6,107 nucleotides of DNA from NCBI GenBank assembly GCA_944358565.1, contig CALVRK010000065.1:1-6107 (forward strand). The letters run 5' to 3'. The position numbers were made by a program, and so were the translations under genes. The notes beneath the pieces are model-generated. The model made no database searches. It was not told the DNA's origin and worked only from the letters and a program-made list of their open reading frames with translations. Shown in pieces: positions 1 through 5,546 of this stretch (position 1 is the stretch's first letter; every line of letters starts with the position of its first letter). This stretch comes from an uncultured Bacilli bacterium (GTDB taxonomy: Bacteria; Bacillota_I; Bacilli_A; RF39; UBA660).

Positions 1-123
1 TTTGATTTTATCATCTAAAAAATAATTATATATAAATCTTGAACATCCAAAAGTTTTATTAATTAACTCTTCTTGCTCTTCGGTTGGATACATTCTAAAC
101 ACATAACCTTTTAATATTTTCAT
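1..123 (-). CDS. tnpB: IS200/IS605-family TnpB (OrfB), N-terminal part only
   Basis: The reading frame stays open to the window edge and gives 41 residues beginning MKILKGYVFRMYP, followed by EEQEELINKTFGCSRFIYNY. This is the characteristic N-terminal helix-turn-helix region of OrfB/TnpB proteins of IS200/IS605 elements (the RMYP...Q...L...FGC.R..YN pattern). In the family, TnpB is an RNA-guided DNA nuclease related to Cas12 that supports element maintenance. The RuvC-like catalytic residues and the zinc ribbon lie outside the window, so it cannot be judged intact. The ATG follows an excellent ribosome binding site, AGAAGGTGAT (complement of 127-136), and a promoter lies upstream. No TnpA transposase is visible, so the element could be of the TnpB-only type. 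Identification as TnpB is confident; activity is unknown. Confidence 0.88.
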   Translation of the reverse strand, partial: MKILKGYVFRMYPTEEQEELINKTFGCSRFIYNYFLDDKIK

Positions 124-151
124 GTCATCACCTTCTATCTTTGATGTATTC

Positions 152-180
152 AATATACTACGAATGATTATATTTGTAAA
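152..180 (-). promoter_or_regulatory. Probable sigma-A promoter of tnpB
   Basis: On the minus strand there is TTTACA (complement of 175-180), a 17-nt spacer and TATATT (complement of 152-157). This places the start of transcription roughly 20 nt before the tnpB start codon, with the ribosome binding site inside the leader. The match is good (5/6 and 5/6) with ideal spacing, but AT-rich DNA produces such matches by chance, so it remains a prediction. Confidence 0.5.
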
Positions 181-188
181 TAGCTTTT

Positions 189-202
189 CAAACATTTGTT
201 TG
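189..202. other. 14-bp interrupted palindrome upstream of tnpB
   Basis: CAAACATTTGTTTG consists of 6-bp complementary arms (CAAACA and TGTTTG) around a central TT. It lies just upstream of the -35 element of the tnpB promoter. It could form part of the hairpin structure usual at the left end of an IS200/IS605 element. It could also be a degenerate operator resembling the Firmicutes LexA box, differing from that consensus at a couple of positions. Neither reading is established. Confidence 0.3.
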
Positions 203-269
203 TTTTTTTGTTTTACAAAGCAAATTCCTAATAAATAAAAAAAATCAGATTACAACAAACTCAAATACA

Positions 270-299
270 TTTCATGTAATATTTTTAGGGTTTCATGTA
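270..299. repeat. Pair of 9-bp direct repeats at 21-bp spacing
   Basis: TTTCATGTA occurs exactly at 270-278 and again at 291-299, start to start 21 bp, about two helical turns. The first copy also belongs to a small dyad, TACAT-TTC-ATGTA (266-278). The repeats lie between the divergent tnpB gene and the integrase remnant. Possible roles are arm-type binding sites of the former integrase, a regulator site, or part of the end of the IS element. The repeat is seen directly; its role is inferred. Confidence 0.45.
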
Positions 300-313
300 G
301 TCTTTTTTGTTAT

Positions 314-760
314 GTGCTAACGAAAAAGGAATTTATGTGTTACAATTATTTTTATAGTAAAGGTTGTGATAGTTTTAGAAAGAATCAAATTAATTTAGCA
401 GTAGAAGGAGTAGTAAAGATGATTATAAAATTAGCTATTTCAGGGGGAGAAAAAACATTAAATCAAGTTTATAAGGAAATGATACATAATCATGAATATA
501 AAGAGAGTTATGATAGAATATATAATAATTTCATTAAAGATATTTTAGGATATAAACGCATTAAAGATTTAACTAGCAATGATATTGATTACTTTTATGT
601 GTATTTAACAAATAAAACTTATAATGGTCATTTATACAGCCAAAGTTATATTAGAAAAATTATGAATTTACTTAAAAATATTTTTGATTATGGAATAGAA
701 AACAAATATATTAATACTAATTTAGTTAAAATTAAACTTTATTTTACTAAAAATTATTGA
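314..760 (+). pseudogene. Tyrosine recombinase/integrase remnant, core-binding domain only
   Basis: The 148-residue frame ends with a region typical of the SAM-like core-binding domain of phage and ICE tyrosine integrases. It has TLNQVYKEMIHNHEYKESY near residues 48-66, then a helix with an LGYKRIKDLTSNDID turn (about 78-92) and the SYIRKIMNLLKNIFDYGIEN helix followed by KYINTN (about 111-135). In intact integrases (usually about 370-400 residues) the catalytic domain with R, HxxR and Y follows. Here the frame stops about ten residues later and none of these residues is present, so it cannot be a recombinase. The GTG start has no ribosome binding site. An ATG at 335 preceded by AAAAAGGA is a better start. 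The N-terminal 45 residues are not recognisable. Decay or IS-associated deletion is likely, and the stop overlaps the promoter of the next gene. Confidence 0.65.
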
Positions 761-785
761 TAAAAATTTGATTTATCGCTATACT
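757..785 (+). promoter_or_regulatory. Promoter of the lipoprotein gene
   Basis: TTGATA (757-762), an exact 17-nt spacer and TATACT (780-785) form a near-consensus sigma-A promoter (5/6 and 5/6). Transcription would start near 792, so the leader would be only about ten nucleotides and would begin at the ribosome binding site AGGGTGAT (792-799). The -35 box overlaps the stop codon of the integrase remnant. Confidence 0.6.
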
Positions 786-802
786 TAATTTAGGGTGATT
801 TA

Positions 803-1234
803 ATGAAAAAAACTAAATTATTAGCGATATTTTTTGTTTTTGGACTATTACTTACAGGCTGTGATAGCAAGTCTTTAAGCTGCACTAAAGAAGAAGAAAT
901 TGAAGCTGGTAAAACTAAAGAAGTACAATTAATTACTTTTAACAATAATAAAATTAAATCATATGAAGCAACTATGTCGGTTACTCTTAAGGATGAATAT
1001 AAAGATTATGCAGACACACTAGTTAAAAGTTTAGAAAAACCTTTTAAAGATTATACTAAGAAAGATGGACTTGAATACAAAACTAAAGTTGATAACAATA
1101 TAATATCTGTAACTTTATCTGGTAAATATGACAAAATGAGTGACGATGTTAAACATAGTTTAGGGATTTATGATAACTTTTCTTTTGATAAAGTTAAATC
1201 GTCATTAGAGGACGATGGGTATAATTGTAAATAA
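803..1234 (+). CDS. Small secreted lipoprotein, function unknown
   Basis: The N-terminus is a textbook lipoprotein signal: a basic MKKTK, a hydrophobic stretch (residues 6-16) and the lipobox L17-T18-G19-C20. Lgt and signal peptidase II should therefore attach the mature protein to the outer face of the membrane through Cys20. The mature part (about 124 residues) is Lys/Asp-rich. It has alternating hydrophobic strands (about 40-65 and 95-115) and a C-terminal SSLEDDGYNCK tail. Its only other cysteines are Cys27 and Cys142, near the two ends, and could form a disulfide. The layout resembles small YehR/DUF1307-like lipoproteins, but I do not claim membership. The ATG follows AGGGTGAT with good spacing. 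The gene stands alone, has its own promoter and converges with the thioredoxin-like gene. Export and lipidation are confident; the role is unknown. Confidence 0.85.
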   Translation: MKKTKLLAIFFVFGLLLTGCDSKSLSCTKEEEIEAGKTKEVQLITFNNNKIKSYEATMSVTLKDEYKDYADTLVKSLEKPFKDYTKKDGLEYKTKVDNNIISVTLSGKYDKMSDDVKHSLGIYDNFSFDKVKSSLEDDGYNCK

Positions 1235-1248
1235 GCATTTATATAGGA

Positions 1249-1274
1249 TTTTTAACTATTTAAAAACTTTTTTT
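1249..1274 (+). terminator. Weak A/U-stem hairpin with T tract after the lipoprotein gene
   Basis: TTTTTAA (1249-1255), a CTAT loop and TTAAAAA (1260-1266) are perfectly complementary and are followed after one C by seven T (1268-1274). The stem has no G-C pairs, so termination here would be inefficient. The hairpin at 1316-1352 is the better candidate. Confidence 0.3.
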
Positions 1275-1315
1275 AGCATTAATATTTTGTTTTATGAAGG
1301 TGGAAGACAATAATA

Positions 1316-1352
1316 AAAGGCCTTAGATAAAAACTCAAAAAGGCTCTTTTTT
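1316..1352 (+). terminator. Probable terminator of the lipoprotein gene
   Basis: GGCCTT (1319-1324) pairs with AAGGCT (1340-1345, one G-U pair) and the stem is followed by C and a run of six T (1347-1352). A competing dyad exists in the same segment (TTAGATA at 1323-1329 with TATCTAA at 1354-1360), so the exact fold is uncertain. The position between two converging genes supports a terminator role. Confidence 0.5.
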
Positions 1353-1366
1353 ATATCTAAAAATGG

Positions 1367-1389
1367 AAAAAAATGGGTGAAAACCCATT
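1367..1389 (-). terminator. Intrinsic terminator of the thioredoxin-like gene
   Basis: On the minus strand, AATGGGT, a TTTC loop and ACCCATT form a 7-bp perfect stem (complement of 1372-1378 and 1383-1389) running into a tract of seven T (complement of 1367-1373). The TAA stop codon of the gene lies partly within the stem. It faces the plus-strand terminator of the lipoprotein gene. Confidence 0.75.
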
Positions 1390-2242
1390 ATTTTAATCCT
1401 AATTCAGTAAATAAATTTTCGATTGATGATGTATCATTGGTATAGCCACTAAGTTCTGTTATAACTTCTTTGTCTTTAATTGCTAAAGTAAGTGGTGTAC
1501 CCCAATCAGAGTTATCACTAAAGTAACTTAATGATGAGAAAACTGATTGAAGATCGTCGGAATCTAAAGTATCAATTTCTAAGAAGTAAACTGGAAGATT
1601 ATTTTCTCCAGCATATTCATTGACTACTGGTAAGAATTGTGCACAATAACTACATGTAGATTGAGTTAGAATCATAACAAACGGTTCTTTACTATCATAT
1701 AGACATTCATACTGATCGTATGTAAGTTTTGAAAGATTTTCATATTCTGAGTCACTTGTAGCGTTACAGGCAAATTTAACGTAACCAGTTTCTTTCAAAA
1801 ATTCATAGATCTTATCACTGTCATCTAAGTGTTCATCGATGCCATCAATAACTTTTCCATCTTCGACAATAACTAAGCTTACATTATCATAAGATACTTT
1901 ATCAGTTTTTAATTCCTTTTTAATATTTTTTAAATCAGTATTAGAAACTTCATCACTTAGATAATATATTCCTTTGCTTGTTTTTTCAGCAACACTGTTA
2001 AGAACTTTTTTTTCATCATCACTTAATCCGTCAGAAATAACAAGGGCAATTTTATCTTCTTGTTTCATCAGACAATTATATTGTTCATTATTTACCGTGC
2101 CTAATTTACTATAATCACTATCGGCTTTTACTCCACAAGCAAATGTTGTATCAGGTTGTGGCCAAAAAGCTATAACTAAGATAACTGCTATAACTAAAAC
2201 AACCGAAATGAAAAAAATTAACATTCTTTTATTTTCATTCAT
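1388..2242 (-). CDS. Membrane-anchored tandem thioredoxin-fold protein, one active CxxC
   Basis: I chose the ATG at 2242 (284 residues) because AGAGG lies 8 nt before it; an in-frame ATG 12 codons upstream has no such site. One hydrophobic segment (residues 8-27) after a charged NENKR should anchor the protein with its bulk outside. The rest looks like two homologous units, about 34-154 and 157-284. Both start with FAC, share DS.Y..L and QY.CL, and have two cysteines exactly 21 residues apart (36/57 and 159/180). The second unit has the thioredoxin features: active site C197-S-Y-C200 in QSTCSYCAQFLP, a YFLEID strand and the cis-proline motif GTP (P250). In the first unit the aligned CxxC position reads S-D-D-E and the cis-proline is replaced by V121. 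It is probably an extracytoplasmic thiol-disulfide oxidoreductase with a non-catalytic, perhaps substrate-binding, first domain. The duplication is inferred by eye; oxidase versus reductase is unknown. Confidence 0.85.
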   Translation of the reverse strand: MNENKRMLIFFISVVLVIAVILVIAFWPQPDTTFACGVKADSDYSKLGTVNNEQYNCLMKQEDKIALVISDGLSDDEKKVLNSVAEKTSKGIYYLSDEVSNTDLKNIKKELKTDKVSYDNVSLVIVEDGKVIDGIDEHLDDSDKIYEFLKETGYVKFACNATSDSEYENLSKLTYDQYECLYDSKEPFVMILTQSTCSYCAQFLPVVNEYAGENNLPVYFLEIDTLDSDDLQSVFSSLSYFSDNSDWGTPLTLAIKDKEVITELSGYTNDTSSIENLFTELGLK

Positions 2243-2268
2243 ATTTTGTACCTCTTCTTTCCTTTTAT

Positions 2269-2298
2269 ATAATAACATATTTGGGTTTTTATAATCAA
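2269..2298 (-). promoter_or_regulatory. Candidate promoter of the thioredoxin-like gene
   Basis: On the minus strand, TTGATT (complement of 2293-2298), an 18-nt spacer and TATTAT (complement of 2269-2274) give a plausible sigma-A promoter. The leader would be about 20 nt before the chosen start at 2242. This makes the upstream ATG at 2278 unusable on this transcript and supports the shorter protein. Confidence 0.45.
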
Positions 2299-2339
2299 CA
2301 ATATGCTGTGAAATTTTGGTGAAAAAGCTTATTTTTCAG

Positions 2340-3812
2340 TCATTTTTGAATATACGGCTTAATGGCTTTGGCTAAATGTGAAACTGTGTCTCTAGCTAAA
2401 GCACTAATACTACTTTTTTGTTTTTCAGCAAGTTCACCGGCTAATCCATTAATATAGGCAGCAAAAGCTACTGTTTTAATATCTGGAGTTTTATAACCTA
2501 ATAAACCGATTAAAATACCAGACAACACATCGCCACTGCCTGCGGTAGCCATTCCACTACAGCCGGTATTAGTCAAATAAACTGTATCACCATTAGTTAT
2601 AATCGTTGTCGGTCCTTTTAGTAGAAGAATTATTTTATGCTCTTTAGCGTAGCTTTTGGCAATAGTTATAGGATCTTTGGAAATGGTATCTAGGTCAATG
2701 CCTGTAAGTCTAGAAAATTCTTTTAAATGAGGGGTTAATATTAGATTTTGTTTGATTTTTTTTATTTTTGCTAGAATATTTAAACCGTCGGCATCAATAA
2801 CAATTGGAATATTATAGTTTTCTAATATATAAGTTAATATTTTTTCATTATTAAAATTTTGTTCCCAACCAATACCTATTAAAAGAGCGGTTACTTTCTT
2901 TAGTGATTCATCAATTTCTTTAGAATCGAAAATCATCTGTCCATTGTCATCTTTGATTGGAAAAATTGTACTTTCTAAAACATATAAAAGTAAGCTTCTA
3001 GCTATAGTATTTGGAACAATTAATCTTGCTACACCAGCGCCCGATGTTAAAGCAGACAAACTTAAGCTTGCTAATTTAACAGATCCACTATATTTTAATG
3101 AACCGCCTAAAATTCCAACTAAGCCATAAGTACCTTTATGGCTATAGTTTGCTCTTTTAGGCAAAAATCCTTTGAAATCGTCTTTTTCTAATAAATAGTA
3201 AGGTTTTCCAACAATGTCAATACCAATATTTTGATTAACTAATTTATCTATGTAATCTTTAGCCATATTCAAAAGGTGTCCTGGTTTTAATGTACCAATA
3301 GATACAGTGAGGGTAGAATGAATACAAATCTTGGCTAATCCATTATCAGCATCTAAACCACTATTAATATCAATACTAACAATTGGAATATTACTTTCAT
3401 TCATTTGCTTTATAAGATTTGCTATTTTTTCTGGCATGTTGCCTTTAAAACCAATTCCATATATGGCATCAACTAACACATTATATTTTCTAAAATCAAA
3501 GGTTTCATTATAAAGAAAAGTGATTATATTATTCTTTTGACATAGATTATAATAATATTTACCATCCTTAGAATATTCTTCTTTAGTTTGCAAAATATTA
3601 ACTTCAATGCCAGCTTTATTTAATATGAGAGCTAAAGCATAACCATCGCCCGCATTATTACCTGTTCCGGTAACAATTAGGACTTTGCCTTTAAAAGGAT
3701 AACTATTCATGACAGCCGCTGCAGCTTTGTTCATAAGTTCTAAAGAAGATTCATGATTAGCCATATATTTGTCACTATTTTGCATAATACTTTTTGTAAT
3801 AACTTTTTGCAT
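2340..3812 (-). CDS. nnr: Bifunctional NAD(P)H-hydrate epimerase / ADP-dependent NAD(P)H-hydrate dehydratase
   Basis: This is a full-length metabolite-repair enzyme (490 residues, usual for the fused bacterial form). NADH and NADPH become hydrated to useless R/S-NAD(P)HX; the N-terminal half interconverts the epimers and the C-terminal half dehydrates S-NAD(P)HX using ADP. The YjeF_N domain (about 1-205) shows GTGNNAGDG (49-57), DAIYGIG (115-121), SIDINSGLDADNG (146-158) and KPGH (176-179). The ribokinase-like dehydratase domain (about 215-490) shows HKGTYG (225-230), GGS (236-238), DADGLN (340-345), LTPH with E365, LKG (398-400) and the family signature GMATAGSGDVLSG (420-432), with D428 the expected catalytic base. 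No key motif is missing. The enzyme is cytosolic. The start is fixed by AGGTGATG 4 nt upstream and by family alignment. No clear terminator follows, so readthrough into the thioredoxin-like gene is possible. Confidence 0.97.
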   Translation of the reverse strand: MQKVITKSIMQNSDKYMANHESSLELMNKAAAAVMNSYPFKGKVLIVTGTGNNAGDGYALALILNKAGIEVNILQTKEEYSKDGKYYYNLCQKNNIITFLYNETFDFRKYNVLVDAIYGIGFKGNMPEKIANLIKQMNESNIPIVSIDINSGLDADNGLAKICIHSTLTVSIGTLKPGHLLNMAKDYIDKLVNQNIGIDIVGKPYYLLEKDDFKGFLPKRANYSHKGTYGLVGILGGSLKYSGSVKLASLSLSALTSGAGVARLIVPNTIARSLLLYVLESTIFPIKDDNGQMIFDSKEIDESLKKVTALLIGIGWEQNFNNEKILTYILENYNIPIVIDADGLNILAKIKKIKQNLILTPHLKEFSRLTGIDLDTISKDPITIAKSYAKEHKIILLLKGPTTIITNGDTVYLTNTGCSGMATAGSGDVLSGILIGLLGYKTPDIKTVAFAAYINGLAGELAEKQKSSISALARDTVSHLAKAIKPYIQK

Positions 3813-3830
3813 TTTTCATCACCTATTTTA

Positions 3831-3839
3831 ATTATATCA
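3831..3839 (-). promoter_or_regulatory. Extended -10 promoter element of nnr
   Basis: The minus strand reads TGATATAAT, a perfect TATAAT preceded by the TGn extension, about 20 nt before the nnr start codon. The expected -35 region is only a T-rich stretch, which fits a promoter that depends on the extended -10. The 11-bp string AATGATATAAT also occurs before the neighbouring 205-residue gene. Confidence 0.55.
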
Positions 3840-3852
3840 TTAAATTTTATAC

Positions 3853-3911
3853 AAAAAAAAAAAGAGATCAACTACAGTCTAAATATTTTGAACATTAATG
3901 TCAATCTCTTT
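3853..3911 (-). terminator. Terminator of the 205-residue protein gene, overlapping its 3' codons
   Basis: On the minus strand AAAGAGATTGAC (complement of 3900-3911) pairs along 12 positions with GTTGATCTCTTT (complement of 3861-3872), including two G-U pairs. The stem runs straight into a T tract of about eleven (complement of 3853-3863, overlapping the stem foot). The loop is about 27 nt and contains the stop codon. The 5' arm is made entirely of codons 196-199 of the gene. The signal separates this gene from nnr. Confidence 0.75.
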
Positions 3912-4496
3912 ATATTTTAAAATAGCTTTTTTTATTTTTGATACTTGCCTTTTCATATGATGGTGGTGATAATAATTAAGGAGAATTTTTACTTGATTGT
4001 TATTATGTGCAAAAACATCAGGATAAGCAACAATTTTTCTTTTACGACTGTTTATATATGTATAACACTTTAAATAAGGATAGACTATCTCTTTTAATTT
4101 ATTTATATTTTCTGGTTCGGTTTTAATAGTTATAATTTTACAGGGAATTTTTAACTGAATGATTTTTTCTAATTTGTTGATGTTATTATCGTTTAAGTTG
4201 TAAGGTAAAATTTCTTTACAAATACGTTTTAAACGATAATTTTTTTTCATATCGTCAAGATAGTAAACATATGACCACATATTACTTTCACAACACACTT
4301 CTAAAGATATTTTATATATATCACCATTTTCACCAATGATGACATTAGCTTCGTGATATCTATTTTTAAATATCTGATTAGCTTTTTCTTTAATTACGTT
4401 ATTAATTGGGAAAACAACGTCTTTTTCACCTTTTATACTAGTATACCAATAAGCAATGTGCTGGCTCAGTGATGATAGTAATTTATCATTATCCAT
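3879..4496 (-). CDS. Conserved-looking hypothetical protein, 205 residues
   Basis: I do not recognise this protein. It has no signal peptide or membrane segment and is predicted to be cytosolic. Visible traits are a hydrophobic/aromatic N-terminus with HIAYWYTS (13-20), a central segment with a CC pair (68-69) in ISLEVCCESNMWSYVYYL, and a Lys/Asn-rich middle (98-140). The C-terminal third is basic, with RKRK (151-154), AYPDVFAHNNNQVKILL (157-173) and a native Y-Y-H-H-H-H run (175-180). Five cysteines (68, 69, 93, 119, 144) and the histidines could bind metal, but no standard motif is formed. AAAGGA lies 7 nt before the ATG. It has its own extended -10 promoter and its own terminator, so it is probably monocistronic. 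Normal base composition, a good ribosome binding site and a dedicated terminator argue that the gene is real. Confidence 0.8.
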   Translation of the reverse strand: MDNDKLLSSLSQHIAYWYTSIKGEKDVVFPINNVIKEKANQIFKNRYHEANVIIGENGDIYKISLEVCCESNMWSYVYYLDDMKKNYRLKRICKEILPYNLNDNNINKLEKIIQLKIPCKIITIKTEPENINKLKEIVYPYLKCYTYINSRKRKIVAYPDVFAHNNNQVKILLNYYHHHHMKRQVSKIKKAILKYKEIDINVQNI

Positions 4497-4535
4497 ACTC
4501 TATTCCTTTCTGAAATACTGCCTACTGCATATGTG

Positions 4536-4544
4536 ATTATATCA
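4536..4544 (-). promoter_or_regulatory. Extended -10 promoter element of the 205-residue protein gene
   Basis: TGATATAAT on the minus strand (perfect -10 with TGn) lies about 40 nt before the start codon; the -35 region is weak. A second TATAAT occurs slightly upstream (complement of 4549-4554), so the start point could be either. The element is identical to that of nnr over 11 bp. Confidence 0.5.
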
Positions 4545-4610
4545 TTCCATTATATATAAAATTAATGACTTGTTTGAATGTGTTTTTTTTTATTTTGAAT
4601 TTATAGAGTG

Positions 4611-4641
4611 TTGCTTAAGTGCACATATATTCTGCTTATAT
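4611..4641 (+). promoter_or_regulatory. Candidate promoter of the popT operon
   Basis: TTGCTT (4611-4616) and TTATAT (4636-4641), the latter preceded by TGC as an extended -10, are separated by 19 nt, which is longer than ideal. Transcription would begin near 4648, leaving a leader of about 40 nt before the start at 4691. It is the best candidate I found in the divergent intergenic region, but not strong. Confidence 0.3.
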
Positions 4642-4690
4642 GAACGTTTTTGTTAGTAATATTTATCTTGTTGAAGTGATATATTTTAAT

Positions 4691-5512
4691 ATGAAATATT
4701 TAATGTTAATGTGCAAAGGATTTATTATTGGAGTAGCTAAAATTATTCCTGGAGTTAGCGGAGCTATTATTGCTATTTCGTTTGGGGTTTATGAAAGGCT
4801 TGTAAAAATTATGTCTAAACCTTTACATATAAAGATTGATGATTTGAAATTTTTAATTTCCTTACTTATTGGAGCTGCATTTGGTATTGGTCTTTTAAGC
4901 AAATGTGTAAAATGGTGTTTAGAAATATGTTATCTACCAACTATGTTACTATTTGTTGGCTTGATTATTGGAGGTATTCCAGAAATCACTACTGAAATTA
5001 CTAAAAATAAAATTAATGGCAAAATTGTTTGTATTTTTATAGTTTCTTTTATGATACTTTACTATTTAATTAATTTAAGTGGTGGAGAAAATGTCACTAC
5101 TAGCAATAATCTTATCTACTTTTTTATAGGTGTAATTGAATCTTTAACAACTATTATTCCTGGAGTTAGTGGAACAGCTATATTTATGGCTTTAGGGTGG
5201 TACGAAACATTACTATCTATTTTTGAGAGTATAACTAATTTTAGTATTGATGTCATTACTTTTCTTTTGTTTTTTAGTGGGTTTATTTTCAGTACAATTT
5301 TAATTTCTAAATTAATCACTTGGTTATTTACTAATAAAAAAGTAATAGCTTATACGTCTGTTTTGGGTTTTATGAGCGCTTCTTTAGTAATTATGTTAGA
5401 GGATACGTTTAGTCAAACCTTTTCATTAATAGATATTATTATAGGTGTTTGCTTATTTACATTTGGTATTTGGGTAACTAAAAAAATAAATATCTTTTTT
5501 AGCAAATTATAA
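4691..5512 (+). CDS. popT: DUF368 membrane protein, PopT-type undecaprenyl-phosphate translocase
   Basis: This is a polytopic membrane protein of 273 residues, normal for the DUF368 family. Two homologous halves each carry the signature IIPGVSG (18-24 and 155-161), followed by a glycine and YE.L (GVYERL and GWYETL). This inverted-repeat layout is diagnostic of the family. DUF368 proteins (PopT of Staphylococcus aureus, a Vibrio cholerae homologue) are reported to return undecaprenyl phosphate, the lipid carrier of peptidoglycan and wall-polymer synthesis, to the cytoplasmic face. About seven or eight hydrophobic segments are visible. The frame is open upstream to a GTG at 4619, but family alignment favours the ATG at 4691, with a partial site GAAGTGAT 10 nt upstream; the extra 24 residues look unlike the family. 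The next gene follows after 34 nt without a terminator. Family assignment is very secure; transport role rests on homology. Confidence 0.93.
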   Translation: MKYLMLMCKGFIIGVAKIIPGVSGAIIAISFGVYERLVKIMSKPLHIKIDDLKFLISLLIGAAFGIGLLSKCVKWCLEICYLPTMLLFVGLIIGGIPEITTEITKNKINGKIVCIFIVSFMILYYLINLSGGENVTTSNNLIYFFIGVIESLTTIIPGVSGTAIFMALGWYETLLSIFESITNFSIDVITFLLFFSGFIFSTILISKLITWLFTNKKVIAYTSVLGFMSASLVIMLEDTFSQTFSLIDIIIGVCLFTFGIWVTKKINIFFSKL

Positions 5513-5546
5513 ATTTTAATTCATATGATTATTTAGAGGTGATATT

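Noticed and set aside
239..313. In-frame open extension upstream of the integrase remnant
   Set aside because: The translation is Cys/Phe-rich with no resemblance to an integrase N-terminus and overlaps the repeats; it is non-coding by appearance.
2243..2278. Upstream ATG giving a 296-residue form of the thioredoxin-like protein
   Set aside because: The extra 12 residues are the translated ribosome binding region; AGAGG fits only the ATG at 2242, and the predicted transcript starts downstream of the earlier ATG.
2320..2338. Hairpin TGAAAAA-loop-TTTTTCA after nnr as a terminator
   Set aside because: The stem is almost all A-T and no T tract follows it on the minus strand, so it does not qualify as an intrinsic terminator.
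2944..3513. Plus-strand open frames of about 60 codons inside nnr (2944-3129 and 3331-3513)
   Set aside because: They lie opposite a full-length gene with all family motifs intact, have no ribosome binding sites and give low-information translations.
4619..4690. 24-residue N-terminal extension of popT from a GTG start
   Set aside because: It has no ribosome binding site, is unlike the DUF368 family and overlaps the candidate promoter; the ATG at 4691 matches the family start.
5116..5319. Minus-strand open frame of 67 codons within popT
   Set aside because: It is a shadow of the conserved second half of DUF368, with no start signals of its own.
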